A stretch of 64,000 nucleotides of DNA. Source: an uncultured Prevotella sp. (lineage in GTDB: Bacteria > Bacteroidota > Bacteroidia > Bacteroidales > Bacteroidaceae). The DNA is taken from the NCBI GenBank assembly GCA_958369755.1, contig CATXJC010000003.1, positions 12,109 through 76,108 on the forward strand, given 5' to 3'. A model generated the notes under the pieces. It was not told where the DNA came from. It ran no database searches and saw only the letters and a list, made by a program, of their open reading frames with translations. Shown here piece by piece: positions 16,178-25,059 of the stretch (its first letter is position 1; each line of letters opens with the position of its first letter). The position numbers and the translations under genes are program-made.

Positions 16178-18757
16178 TTACTTGATTTCCACGAGCTTCA
16201 CGGTGCTGTTCAGTCCGCTTGGCACAGGAGTCCAGTTCTCGTAGGTGGTCTTCTTGTAGTTGATATCTACCACATTGATTTCCTTCATCTTGCGCCACTT
16301 AACGCCCTGACGGTCCATTTCTGCGATGCGGTTGGCTGGCAGGTTGGTAACCTCGATGCGGATGATGTTCTTGCCCTTGTTGAGTGCATCCTTGCAGTTG
16401 AGGATATATGGTACAGCCCAGGCGCAGCCTACATATTTATTATTGATATAGACGCGGGCACTTTCACGTACATCCCCCAGGTCAATGGCCCACTGTCTCT
16501 GGGCATCATCCTTCGACAGCTTGATGGTGGTTTCGTAAACACCTGTTCCCATCATCACCTTCGCCTTGTCGCTGAGACCTTCCCAAGACTTTACGCCCTT
16601 GAGGTTGAAGGTTTCGCCCACCTTAGGAGCCTCCTCGGTGAATGACAGTTTCCAGGTATTGGCTGTCAGATCGATGGTCTTGCTATCCGCAGCCGCAAAC
16701 TTCTCCTTTTCGCTCACCTTCACCTTGGAACCGAGTTTCCACTCGCTTACAGGCTTATCCGAGGTGATGAGGATGCGGCTCTCGCCACTCTTCAGGTTCA
16801 GCTGGATACCCTTGTCGCCGATGGTTGCCTCGTGGTATTTACCCGTCATAGGGTTGTACCAGATGCCATGCTTCTCGTTCACGGCCAAAGCTACGGTAGA
16901 GGCGATATCCTTGCTGGTGAGGTTGGCGATGAAGTAATGATGACCGATGCTGTTGTTGCGGCGGATCATCTTCAACCCCAGGTTCTTTCTCATCAGTTCC
17001 GGTTTTGCCGCCTGTTCCATCGCCTTGATGTTGTCGCCCTTGATGATCTTGGCGCCTTGTGCCTTGAGGGCAGAGATGTGCTCAATCACGTCGCTTGGCA
17101 TGATGTTGTTGCCAGGGATGATGATGCCCTTATATCGGGTTCCGGCAGCCGTCTCTACCATTCCATTCTTAAAGGTACACGTGCGGAGATACTTGTCGCT
17201 GATGTAATCGCAGTCGAAGCCAGCCTTGTCGATGTCGAGAATCACCTTGATAAACTCAGGTGCCTTCTTCGCCATGCTATGGATATCGAATTGCATCAGC
17301 CAGTTTTTGGTATCCTTGCGCCACATATCTCTTACAGGCAGATAAACCAGAAAATCATTGTCTGGCTGTCCCCACTGCAGATAGGTCTGGCAGTTGGTGA
17401 TGTACTTCATCAGTTCCGGAGCGTCGCGCCAGATGCTGTTGGTAGGACTCATATCCACCGAAGCATAGAATTTCCATCCTGGCCATGGATCGTTCTTTGG
17501 CGAATAGGCGGTGCCATGGAAGAACATGTGGTTCACTCCGGCGCAGAACATCAGGTCCATATCCGGTTTCATCTGGCTCAGGGAAGTGCGGAAGTGCTCG
17601 GTGAGCCAGGTGAAGGTTTCGCTGGATGTATATTTCTTTCCGGTGATGTGCGCTGCTGATGGGGCATATTTCAGCATGCTGAGGTCGCTGAAGTTAGGAC
17701 GTGTCTTACCCGGATCCTTGCGCAGTCCTTTGATGCCGAAATCGGTCAGTCCGAAGCCTTCAATCTCCGGGATGTCAACGGCTGCATAGCAGTCGATGAG
17801 GTTGGCAGGTGAACCGTGTGCCTGGTTTCGGGTGATGGCACCACGTTTGTTTGCCCATTTGGTCCACTGTTCGGTGAAGTTATGGAGCAGCATGTCGCCC
17901 AGGGTTTCACGGTAATCGCTTACCACCACAGCATCGCCATCGAGGAACTCCGGGAACTTATCCTGCAGTTTGTATCCGTGATATTTCTCGAATTCTGTCA
18001 GGAGGGTAGGAGTCCAGTTGGCGCCATACACCTCGTAGCTGTCATTGAAGAAGGTATGAGGATATGGAGTCTTGGATGCTACGAAGGCGCTGTCGATGTG
18101 GTGCAGATAATTCGCCACGGCAGTAGAGTCGAAATGGTCGATAACGTATCCTTCTCCTCCAGGTGCAGCACGTTTCACCTTCTGTCGGGTACGGCTCTCA
18201 TAGAGAGCGATGACTCGTTTCTTGTATTTTTCACCTTCCACAGGGAATGCCTTGATGACCTTCAGTTTGGCGAAGGCACGTTCTTTTTGTGGCACGTTGA
18301 ATTCTATCTCCATCAGTTTCTGCTTCACATCCACGATGGTATCTACGAATACCGCCTTGCATGCTGCTTCGCTGATAGGTACCCAAGGACCACCGAAAGG
18401 CCAGCCTGTTCCGGTGGCCATATCCGTTTCGATGCCCACCTGCTTGTTTTCCTTTTCCACGAACTTGAGCATATCCATCCATTTAGGCGAGAGATAAGGG
18501 ATATCATTCTTGTCGTTACCCTGCACGCCATAGAGCGGTGTGATTTCCACGGCACCGATACCCGCCTTGGCGTATTCGCCAAGGTTCCACTTCAGATTCT
18601 CTTGATCCACAGCAGATCCCATCCACCACCATCTTACGCCCGGTTTGGCTTCCTGCGTAGGGGTAGGGAGCAACTGAGCCTGGCAGTTGAGTGAAGACAT
18701 CAAAGCCAAGGCAAAGGATAATCCTATAAATTTATGATTTCTTTTATAGTTCATCAT
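16178..18757 (-). CDS. GH106 alpha-L-rhamnosidase
   Basis: This 859-residue protein has a signal peptide ending near LNCQAQ and then the GH106 opening KPGVRWWWMGSAVDQENLKWNLGEYAKAGIGAVEI, with TDMATGTGWPFGGPWV further on. A beta-sandwich domain near the C-terminus (DLGDVRESARVYINNKYVG) resembles the galactose-binding folds of these enzymes. GH106 cleaves terminal alpha-L-rhamnose from rhamnogalacturonan oligosaccharides. It starts the GH106-GH105-GH28 run, with a promoter 45 bp upstream. MM at the start leaves a choice of 18757 or 18754. Confidence 0.92.
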   Translation of the reverse strand: MMNYKRNHKFIGLSFALALMSSLNCQAQLLPTPTQEAKPGVRWWWMGSAVDQENLKWNLGEYAKAGIGAVEITPLYGVQGNDKNDIPYLSPKWMDMLKFVEKENKQVGIETDMATGTGWPFGGPWVPISEAACKAVFVDTIVDVKQKLMEIEFNVPQKERAFAKLKVIKAFPVEGEKYKKRVIALYESRTRQKVKRAAPGGEGYVIDHFDSTAVANYLHHIDSAFVASKTPYPHTFFNDSYEVYGANWTPTLLTEFEKYHGYKLQDKFPEFLDGDAVVVSDYRETLGDMLLHNFTEQWTKWANKRGAITRNQAHGSPANLIDCYAAVDIPEIEGFGLTDFGIKGLRKDPGKTRPNFSDLSMLKYAPSAAHITGKKYTSSETFTWLTEHFRTSLSQMKPDMDLMFCAGVNHMFFHGTAYSPKNDPWPGWKFYASVDMSPTNSIWRDAPELMKYITNCQTYLQWGQPDNDFLVYLPVRDMWRKDTKNWLMQFDIHSMAKKAPEFIKVILDIDKAGFDCDYISDKYLRTCTFKNGMVETAAGTRYKGIIIPGNNIMPSDVIEHISALKAQGAKIIKGDNIKAMEQAAKPELMRKNLGLKMIRRNNSIGHHYFIANLTSKDIASTVALAVNEKHGIWYNPMTGKYHEATIGDKGIQLNLKSGESRILITSDKPVSEWKLGSKVKVSEKEKFAAADSKTIDLTANTWKLSFTEEAPKVGETFNLKGVKSWEGLSDKAKVMMGTGVYETTIKLSKDDAQRQWAIDLGDVRESARVYINNKYVGCAWAVPYILNCKDALNKGKNIIRIEVTNLPANRIAEMDRQGVKWRKMKEINVVDINYKKTTYENWTPVPSGLNSTVKLVEIK

Positions 18758-18801
18758 ATTGGGTTTTATTAAGTTGTTCTTAATTGTTTATTCTTCGTTT
18801 G

Positions 18802-18809
18802 CAAAGATA
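18802..18809 (-). promoter_or_regulatory. Promoter of the GH106-GH105-GH28 run
   Basis: TATCTTTG on the minus strand matches TAnnTTTG, 45 bp before the GH106 start. Confidence 0.75.
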
Positions 18810-18914
18810 GCGAAAAATACCCAATAATAGCAGTATTATGATTCTTAAAAATGTAAAATAGTACAAATATGCTAGGTGTTTTGCCAAAAAATCAAGGAAT
18901 TACACACAAAAGAA

Positions 18915-18981
18915 GACCTCGCAAAATGCAAGGTATTAAAAAAGGTAAGGTGGTCATCGGCTGATGATCACCTTACCTTTT
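18915..18981. other. Two adjacent stem-loops upstream of GH106
   Basis: ACCTCGCA and TGCAAGGT form a small stem (about 18917-18934). A longer one pairs AAAAGGTAAGGTGNTCAT with its complement up to 18981. Both could terminate minus-strand transcription coming from the GH2 side or from the gene remnant that overlaps them. Confidence 0.55.
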
Positions 18982-19060
18982 GATGGTTCTATCTGAATCA
19001 GATATTTTTCGTCTTTATATTTGACGGGAATGTTCTTGCCAGCCTGCCTTAGTTGTGAGT
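18954..19060 (-). pseudogene. Orphan C-terminal coding fragment, probably from a lost glycosidase
   Basis: On the minus strand a frame ending at 18954 reads QLRQAGKNIPVKYKDEKYL and then IQIEPSKGKVIISR before its stop. There is no start codon of its own and a stop lies just upstream. The string looks like the beta-sandwich end of a glycoside hydrolase such as an alpha-L-rhamnosidase. It sits between the GH2 terminator and the GH106 promoter. Evidence is composition and protein-like content only. Confidence 0.35.
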
Positions 19061-19078
19061 GATTTGGTTACAAAAAAG

Positions 19079-19118
19079 AAAGCTAGTTGCTCAGCAAAGG
19101 CAACTAGCTTTTTTTATA
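19079..19118 (-). terminator. Intrinsic terminator of the large GH2 gene
   Basis: AAAGCTAGTTGC (19079-19090) and GCAACTAGCTTT (19100-19111) form a perfect 12-bp stem. On the minus strand it is followed by TTTCTTTTTTG, and it lies 10-50 bp after the GH2 stop. Confidence 0.9.
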
Positions 19119-19128
19119 AACTCTCCTG

Positions 19129-22100
19129 CTATTTATTCTTTTTATTCTTGAGAAAATCAATCTCTACGATTCTCAATACCGGTTTGCCCTTCTTGATTCC
19201 TATGAAATCGAGGGTGCTTGCCTTGCCGCCCGCCAGCTCCTTGGTGTCGCTGAGCTGGGTCTTGCTCTTGGCATCGCCTATCATCCTGATGGTGATATCC
19301 TTCGCCTTCACTGGCTTGTCTATCTTGATATGAACATAGCCGAGGCAGGCGTAGGTGTAACCATCCCAAACCTTCTTCTTACCGGCAAAGATGGCGAGCG
19401 GATACATCTTGTCTCTCCATCCCGTAAGTTTCACGGTGATTTCGTCTACCTTCTTTTTCTTGGTAAACAGATAGGTGATCCATGCATTCTCAGGCTTGCC
19501 ATCGCTCTTCCATTCTGTAGTCTCATCGTCATCGAAAGTTTTCTGAGCATCTTCCTGGTTTACGCCAGCCACGGCACCGGTGATATCAATGGTCTCCTTG
19601 ATATCGGTATAGGATGGGGTAGATGGCGTTTCGCCACGAGAAAGGTCGCCCTTCAAGCTGAACTGAGGCAGGTAGTGCTCGATATCGACCTTCTCGGTCT
19701 TCAAGTCGATGCTTGCCACGCCCTTGATGCCATCAGCACCAGCACAGATTGTGATGTTTCCTGGGTTCACGGTACTGCGGATCAGAACTCTGTTCACGCC
19801 GCATTCTACAGGTAAATCAATCTTTCCGATATAATTATCGAAGGTGTTGTCGCTATCTGTAGAGTCTAGAATATCTGCAGCTTTGCGGGCTGCCTTCTGT
19901 TCTGCTGTCTCGTTCTTATCTACCACGAGGCTCTGGTTCTTGGCAGCAAGTGCCTTTTGGGTTTCCTCGTTAGGAGTTGCCAATCCGCCAATCCATTCCA
20001 TTTCGCCCTGATAGTTGAAGTGGATGGTGCGGTTATCGAGTGGACAGCGTCTGCCCTGCTTATCAACTACCTCTACCTGGATGAGTGCCATGTCGGCACC
20101 GTCAGCCTTGAAACCTTCCGGGTTCTGGATGCTGGTGAGCTTGATGTGATGAGGCTTACCCGCAGTTTCGATGGCATATCGGCTTGATTCCTTCCTGATT
20201 CTTGAATCTTTTGAATTCTTATCTGCATGATTGTATGTATAAGCCACAGCCTCAATCTTGCCTGCCTCGAAAGGTACATTCTTCCAGGTGAAAAGCCACT
20301 GGTTGCTGCGTTCGCCCATACCCAGGCTCTTACCGTTGACGAAGAGTTCTACCTCGTCGCCGGTACTTACCACATATTCTGTCTGCTTGATGGTTCCTGG
20401 CTTGTAGTTCCAGTGACCTACGATATAGGGGGCATCTTTTTCAGGAGATACCCAGCCATTCCACATTACCTGATGAGCAAAGAAGGCATCCTTCGGAATG
20501 CGCATCGCATCGGTCACACCGCTCGAACGGTAGTTGGCCTCACCACGATGATGGGTGTTGGTATCCGAGAAGATGATCTTGGTACCGCCATCGCTTACTC
20601 TTTTGCCGGTGCCCGGACGCTCCTGCCAGTATTCGAACCAGCGCTCTACCATGCTTGCTGCAAAGGTATCCATGTTGTGATTGTATTCGAAGGCAGGCTT
20701 GCCACGATACAATGGTCCGTCGCCTTCCTTATGATAAGGATAGCTCTGCTCATCCCAGTATTTACGCAAACCCTCGTCGCGATGATACTCCATCGACCAC
20801 ATCGGGTGCTTCTTACTCTTGTTGATGTAAAGCATCTCGCCGCCATATTCAGCCTCGTTGATGTTGAGCATCTCTCGGCTGCCGCTGGCTCTGCCTCCGT
20901 GAGGGTCGAACTCATCGCGGATGGCTTTCATCTGTAGCATGTGCTCGCGGCTCACGCCCTTGTTTCCGCTTTCATAGAAGATGATGCTAGGGTTGTTGCG
21001 GTTGTAGATGATGGCTTCCTTCATCAGTTCCAGGCGCTGTTCCCATCTGCGGTCGAAGACATCCTTCTCTGCATCACCTGCTGGCATCGCCTGAATCAGT
21101 CCCACACGGTCGCAGCTCTCGATATCCTGTTTCCAAGGGCAGACGTGCATCCAGCGAACCAGGTTACCGCCTGATTCTACCATCAGTTTGTTACTGTAGT
21201 CGCTCAACCAGGCAGGAACGCTCATACCCACGCCAGGCCACTCGTTGGAGGTGCGCTGCGCATAGCCGTGCATCATGATGGCACGGTCGTTGAGATAGAA
21301 CTTGCCTTCACCGAACTGGGTCTTGCGGAAACCGGTCTTGGTCACCACATCATCAATCTTGCTTCCGTCATCCGCCTTCAAGAGGGTCTTCACGGTGTAG
21401 AGATATCCATATCCCCAGCTCCAGAAGTGGGCGTTGTTCAGGAGTCCGCTCACCTTCACTGTCTTGGTTTCGCCTGGCTTCAAGGTATATCTTTCGCCAT
21501 CAAAATGGCCCACTTCCTTGCCGTCAGCGTCCAGAATCTTGGCGAAGAAGCGGAAAGAGCGAGACTTGGAATCCTCATTCCTTACCTGCGATTCTGCATT
21601 CACCGTTACCTTCTTTCCTGCAATATCATAGTTGCTGCCATAGATATAGATACCTGTGGTCTTGAGATTATTGTAGAGCGGAAGAGTCTGGTAGAGTTTG
21701 TCGGTGATGTGGAGGAACACATTCTTTGGAATACCGCCATAGTTGGCATAGAAGTTCTTGTCGTTCCACTGGAAACGCTGACCGCTGGTGCGCTCACGAT
21801 AGTTCCAGGAGTTATCCACACGTACGGCTATGACGTTTTCACCTTTTATAATATAAGGTGTCAGGTCGAATCCGCTTGCCATCACACCATTCTCGGTATA
21901 TCCCACTTTCTTGCCATTGAGCCAGATGTCGGCACCGAAGCGCACGCCCTCAAACTCGATGAAATACTTGCGGTCGCCCACTTCTTGGATATGGAAGTGC
22001 TTGCGATACCACATGATGGTGTCGCTGAGGTGTTCGATAGAAACCTTGAACGCTTCTTTCTCGTTAAAGGCACGAGGCAGCGTAATCTGTTTCCAACCGG

Positions 22101-22248
22101 CATCCTTGTAGTTTGCCTGTTCTGCTCTCGGGAAGTCGCCCACCTTGAGCAACCATCCTCCATTGAAATTGAGCTTTGTTCTTTCCACTGCATTCATCTG
22201 GCAGAGCGAGATGAAAGCGAGTAGAAGTAGAAATAGTCTTTTTCTCAT
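19129..22248 (-). CDS. Large GH2-family protein with C-terminal discoidin-like domain and altered acid/base motif
   Basis: This 1039-residue exported protein has a signal peptide (MRKRLFLLLLAFISLCQMNA) and the GH2 layout: sugar-binding sandwich, immunoglobulin-like domain, then a TIM barrel from about residue 300. A DUF4982-like domain and an F5/8 type C-like domain (about 900-1030, with DDDETTEWKSDG) follow. GH2 members in such clusters are usually beta-galactosidases or related exo-enzymes for rhamnogalacturonan side chains. Oddly, the GNE acid/base motif reads ESGNKG, with K430 where the catalytic glutamate is expected and E426 four residues before. A possible nucleophile lies in WSMEYHRDEG. 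The start at 22248 is downstream of the promoter and gives the signal peptide; an ATG at 22278 is possible. Confidence 0.85.
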   Translation of the reverse strand: MRKRLFLLLLAFISLCQMNAVERTKLNFNGGWLLKVGDFPRAEQANYKDAGWKQITLPRAFNEKEAFKVSIEHLSDTIMWYRKHFHIQEVGDRKYFIEFEGVRFGADIWLNGKKVGYTENGVMASGFDLTPYIIKGENVIAVRVDNSWNYRERTSGQRFQWNDKNFYANYGGIPKNVFLHITDKLYQTLPLYNNLKTTGIYIYGSNYDIAGKKVTVNAESQVRNEDSKSRSFRFFAKILDADGKEVGHFDGERYTLKPGETKTVKVSGLLNNAHFWSWGYGYLYTVKTLLKADDGSKIDDVVTKTGFRKTQFGEGKFYLNDRAIMMHGYAQRTSNEWPGVGMSVPAWLSDYSNKLMVESGGNLVRWMHVCPWKQDIESCDRVGLIQAMPAGDAEKDVFDRRWEQRLELMKEAIIYNRNNPSIIFYESGNKGVSREHMLQMKAIRDEFDPHGGRASGSREMLNINEAEYGGEMLYINKSKKHPMWSMEYHRDEGLRKYWDEQSYPYHKEGDGPLYRGKPAFEYNHNMDTFAASMVERWFEYWQERPGTGKRVSDGGTKIIFSDTNTHHRGEANYRSSGVTDAMRIPKDAFFAHQVMWNGWVSPEKDAPYIVGHWNYKPGTIKQTEYVVSTGDEVELFVNGKSLGMGERSNQWLFTWKNVPFEAGKIEAVAYTYNHADKNSKDSRIRKESSRYAIETAGKPHHIKLTSIQNPEGFKADGADMALIQVEVVDKQGRRCPLDNRTIHFNYQGEMEWIGGLATPNEETQKALAAKNQSLVVDKNETAEQKAARKAADILDSTDSDNTFDNYIGKIDLPVECGVNRVLIRSTVNPGNITICAGADGIKGVASIDLKTEKVDIEHYLPQFSLKGDLSRGETPSTPSYTDIKETIDITGAVAGVNQEDAQKTFDDDETTEWKSDGKPENAWITYLFTKKKKVDEITVKLTGWRDKMYPLAIFAGKKKVWDGYTYACLGYVHIKIDKPVKAKDITIRMIGDAKSKTQLSDTKELAGGKASTLDFIGIKKGKPVLRIVEIDFLKNKKNK

Positions 22249-22319
22249 TCTAATGATGTTTTGATTGTTTTGTTGCATTATTATTATTGTGATATTATTA
22301 TTGCGTTATTATTATGGTG

Positions 22320-22327
22320 CAAAATTA
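22320..22327 (-). promoter_or_regulatory. Promoter of the large GH2 gene
   Basis: TAATTTTG on the minus strand matches TAnnTTTG, 71 bp before the chosen start. Confidence 0.65.
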
Positions 22328-22506
22328 CGAAAAAAAACCGATGTTTTTTTGTTCTTCCATTCAAAATTTTGTGTTTTTGTCCGCCATTTGTTTTTGGGGG
22401 ATGATGGAAGATAGAAAGCCTCTTCTGTAATCAGTAAATGATGCAAAGATGCCAAATGTCATAGCAGAAATATCAAAAGAATAGGGTGGATATGGAGAAA
22501 AATGAT

Positions 22507-22514
22507 TACTTTTG
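22507..22514 (+). promoter_or_regulatory. rhaD promoter
   Basis: TACTTTTG matches TAnnTTTG and lies 37 bp before the rhaD ATG at 22552. It rules out an in-frame ATG at 22486 as start. The 300-bp gap between the GH2 and rhaD genes holds these two divergent promoters and no gene. Confidence 0.75.
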
Positions 22515-22551
22515 CAGCAGAAATTTTAAACAAGCTAATAACAAGATTAAT

Positions 22552-23361
22552 ATGAATAGTGTTTTAGAAGGTCGTCCTGCCTTGAAAAAGGAGGTCGAGA
22601 AGATTGCAGAAGTTGCCGGATACCTCTGGCAGAATGGTTGGGCTGAGCGTAATGGTGGTAACATCACCGTGAACATCACCGACTTGGTAGATGACGAGAT
22701 CAAGGCTTTGCCTGCCATCAGCGAAGTAAAGCTGATTGGTACAGCATTGCCAGCCTTGAAGGGTTGCTACTTCTTCTGCAAGGGTACAGGCAAGCGTATG
22801 CGCGACTTGGCTCGCTGGCCTATGGAGAACGGTTCTATCATCCGAATCCTCGACGATTGCGCCAGCTATGTCATCATCGCTGATAATGCCGTGATGCCTA
22901 CATCAGAGTTGCCAAGCCACTTGAGCGTTCACGCCCGTCTCATCGAAAAGGGTTCCAATTACAAGGCTACCGTTCATACTCACCCTATCGAGCTCATCGC
23001 CATGAGCCACAACAAGAAGTTCATGGGCAAGGATGTATTGAGCAATCTGCTCTGGAGTATGATTCCAGAGACCAAGGCATTCTGTCCACTCGGTTTGGGT
23101 ATCGTTCCTTATCAGTTGCCAGGCAGTCTGAAGCTGGCTGAGGAAACCTTGAAGGAGCTGGAAGACTATGATGTAGTGATGTGGGAGAAGCACGGCGTCT
23201 TTGCCAAGGGCTTGGATGTAATGGATGCCTTCGACCAGATTGACGTGCTCTCTAAGAGTGCGAAGATCTACATCGATTCCAAGTGCATGGGATTCGAGCC
23301 TGATGGTATGAGCCAGGAAGAAATGGCTGAGATGACCAAGGCTTTCAATTTGCCAAAATAA
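22552..23361 (+). CDS. rhaD: Rhamnulose-1-phosphate aldolase
   Basis: This 269-residue cytoplasmic class II aldolase splits L-rhamnulose 1-phosphate into dihydroxyacetone phosphate and L-lactaldehyde. Zinc ligands are visible as H142 and H144 in VHTHPIEL and H214 in MWEKHGVF, with E119 in TSELPSH as the expected catalytic glutamate. The length matches the E. coli enzyme (274). It stands alone on the plus strand, facing the rest of the rhamnose genes, and is separated from them by its terminator. Confidence 0.95.
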   Translation: MNSVLEGRPALKKEVEKIAEVAGYLWQNGWAERNGGNITVNITDLVDDEIKALPAISEVKLIGTALPALKGCYFFCKGTGKRMRDLARWPMENGSIIRILDDCASYVIIADNAVMPTSELPSHLSVHARLIEKGSNYKATVHTHPIELIAMSHNKKFMGKDVLSNLLWSMIPETKAFCPLGLGIVPYQLPGSLKLAEETLKELEDYDVVMWEKHGVFAKGLDVMDAFDQIDVLSKSAKIYIDSKCMGFEPDGMSQEEMAEMTKAFNLPK

Positions 23362-23500
23362 GATATAGGTTATGGATAAGTTGATATAGTGTTGTTAGTA
23401 ATATTTTGATATAATAGGTTTATTGGATATACATTTTATAGGTAATAGGTTTAATTTAGGTTTTAGTATTATAGGTAAAATTTTTTAGGTTTAGTGAAAC
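23362..23500 (+). repeat. AT-rich stretch with recurring TAGGT(TTA) after rhaD
   Basis: The 3' region of rhaD contains about seven ATAGGT or TTAGGT units, several extended to TAGGTTTA, in 130 bp. No coding frame is seen. Confidence 0.5.
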
Positions 23501-23537
23501 AAAGCCCTCGAACATCGTGAGATGATCGGGGGCTTTT
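23501..23537 (+). terminator. Intrinsic terminator between rhaD and rhaM (convergent genes)
   Basis: AAAGCCCTCGAACATC pairs with GATGATCGGGGGCTTT with two mismatches, followed by TTTTT. Confidence 0.8.
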
Positions 23538-23567
23538 TCTGTTTCTAAGCTAACTAAAATCTTTATA

Positions 23568-23885
23568 TCAATCCATGTGGAAAAGTTCTTCCAGCGGGAT
23601 GCTGACAGGCGAATTATCAGGATTCACCTCCATGATGTCTGCCATCATATTCCACCATTTCTGGGTGATAGAATCCACGTTGGTTGTGTCCTGGCTGTTG
23701 GTATCGCTGTCGCATTTCTGAACGGCAAAGAGCAGGTTGGTGTCCTTGTCCCAGAAGATACTGTAGTCGCTTACTCCCTGATTCTTGATCATCTGTTTCA
23801 GCTCAGGCCAGATCGCAGCATGGCGCTTGGCATATTCCTTTTCGCATCCCTTCTTGAGATACATCTTAAATGCAAATCTTTTCAT
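23568..23885 (-). CDS. rhaM: L-rhamnose mutarotase
   Basis: This 105-residue cytoplasmic protein interconverts alpha- and beta-L-rhamnopyranose. It has the family opening KRFAFKMYLKKGCEKEYAKRH and the active-site segments YSIFWD and KWWNMMADIM. The length matches E. coli RhaM (104). It is last in the rhaB-rhaA-rhaT-rhaM run, 19 bp after rhaT. Confidence 0.93.
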   Translation of the reverse strand: MKRFAFKMYLKKGCEKEYAKRHAAIWPELKQMIKNQGVSDYSIFWDKDTNLLFAVQKCDSDTNSQDTTNVDSITQKWWNMMADIMEVNPDNSPVSIPLEELFHMD

Positions 23886-23904
23886 ATCATTCTATATTTT
23901 GAAG

Positions 23905-24936
23905 TTAAATCAACTGTGGCAGGAAGCTTGAGATAATCAAGACGATGATGCCGACGATTAATACGGTGATGGTCTTTGATGAGCATCCCTTCCATTCCTT
24001 CAGGATGATGCCCCATACATTTGAGAACACCACGTTGAGTGCCATCAGAATGCAGAAAGACAGAGTCATAAGGGTAGGGGATTCGGTGAGGAAACCTTTT
24101 CCTAATGACAAGCCGAAGAACTGACTGTACCACAAGGCACCCGCCAGGGCACAATACAGGATGTTGTTGCCCCAAACCTCCTCGTTCTTATAGTCGCTCC
24201 AAGTATGATTCTTGGTGTTCTGATAGAAACAGTAGATGGCGTTGGTAATGAAACCACCCACGGTAACGAGGAAGGTAGCAGGCAGGGTCTTGAACATATC
24301 AGGGGTGAAGGTGCCGAAGTGGATATCATCGCCGAAGGCGAGACCCACATTGAAGCATCCGCTCATGAAACCAGCCAGTAGGGCGATGGCAAGACCCTTA
24401 GGGAAGTTGAAATCCTTTACCGCAGCCTTCTTCTCCTCTTCTGAGAGCGATGCTGCCTTCATGCTGCCAGCCACACCGATGATGGCGATACCGAGCAGGG
24501 TGACTACCACACCGAGGATGACGCTGAAGGTGAGCGATGAGAGGGCATCCAGTTCCGGAAAGAAGATGTTGAGCAGCACCGGACCCATGATGGTTCCGAG
24601 ACCTGCACAGGTTCCCAGGGCGATGCTCTGACCCAATGCCACGCCTAGGTAGCGCATGGAGAGACCGAAGGTGAGTCCGCCTACGCCCCAGAGTACACCG
24701 AAGAGCATGCTCATAGCCACATTGAAGCCGAATCCGTCGAATAATTCAAAGAAGGAATGTCCGCTAGGTACAGCGAGCATAGCGCCGAAAAAAGGCAAAA
24801 TAAGCCATGCGAACACACCCTGAACTATCCAGTATGATTCCCAACTCCAATCTTTGATCTTGTTGATAGGAACGTAGCAGCTGGACTGGCAGAATGCACC
24901 GATGGCTATGATGAAAAGTCCTATTAATATTTCCAT
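23905..24936 (-). CDS. rhaT: L-rhamnose/H+ symporter
   Basis: This 343-residue inner-membrane protein has ten hydrophobic segments. It matches the RhaT family from its opening (IGAFCQSSCYVPINKIKDWSWESYW) and retains the typical GLTFGLSMRYLGVALGQSIALG motif. It imports free L-rhamnose released by the periplasmic GH106. It lies between rhaA and rhaM; the gap to rhaA is filled by inverted heptad repeats, but orientation and spacing still suit one operon. Confidence 0.94.
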   Translation of the reverse strand: MEILIGLFIIAIGAFCQSSCYVPINKIKDWSWESYWIVQGVFAWLILPFFGAMLAVPSGHSFFELFDGFGFNVAMSMLFGVLWGVGGLTFGLSMRYLGVALGQSIALGTCAGLGTIMGPVLLNIFFPELDALSSLTFSVILGVVVTLLGIAIIGVAGSMKAASLSEEEKKAAVKDFNFPKGLAIALLAGFMSGCFNVGLAFGDDIHFGTFTPDMFKTLPATFLVTVGGFITNAIYCFYQNTKNHTWSDYKNEEVWGNNILYCALAGALWYSQFFGLSLGKGFLTESPTLMTLSFCILMALNVVFSNVWGIILKEWKGCSSKTITVLIVGIIVLIISSFLPQLI

Positions 24937-24950
24937 ATTGTTTAGTAATT

Positions 24951-25059
24951 AAGTGAAGAGCGAAAAGTGAAGAGTGAAGAATTCATGTGCTTTTTAGCCA
25001 TAAGACTATTGAATTCTTCGTTCTTCACTCTTCACTTAAACTCGTTCTTCGTTTTTCAC
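24951..25059 (-). repeat. Stop-anchored heptads and inverted arm in the rhaA-rhaT gap
   Basis: Read on the minus strand, units such as GTGAAGA, GTGAAGA and ACGAAGA begin at the rhaA stop codon (arm 25011-25059). The inverted arm (24951-24984) ends 14 bp before the rhaT start. The arms share GAATTC at the inner end and AAGTGAAGAGTGAAGA, and can form a long hairpin. Confidence 0.85.

Noticed and set aside
22486..22551. Extended N-terminus for rhaD from ATG 22486
   Set aside because: The promoter element at 22507-22514 lies inside the extension, and the extra residues have no counterpart in RhaD.
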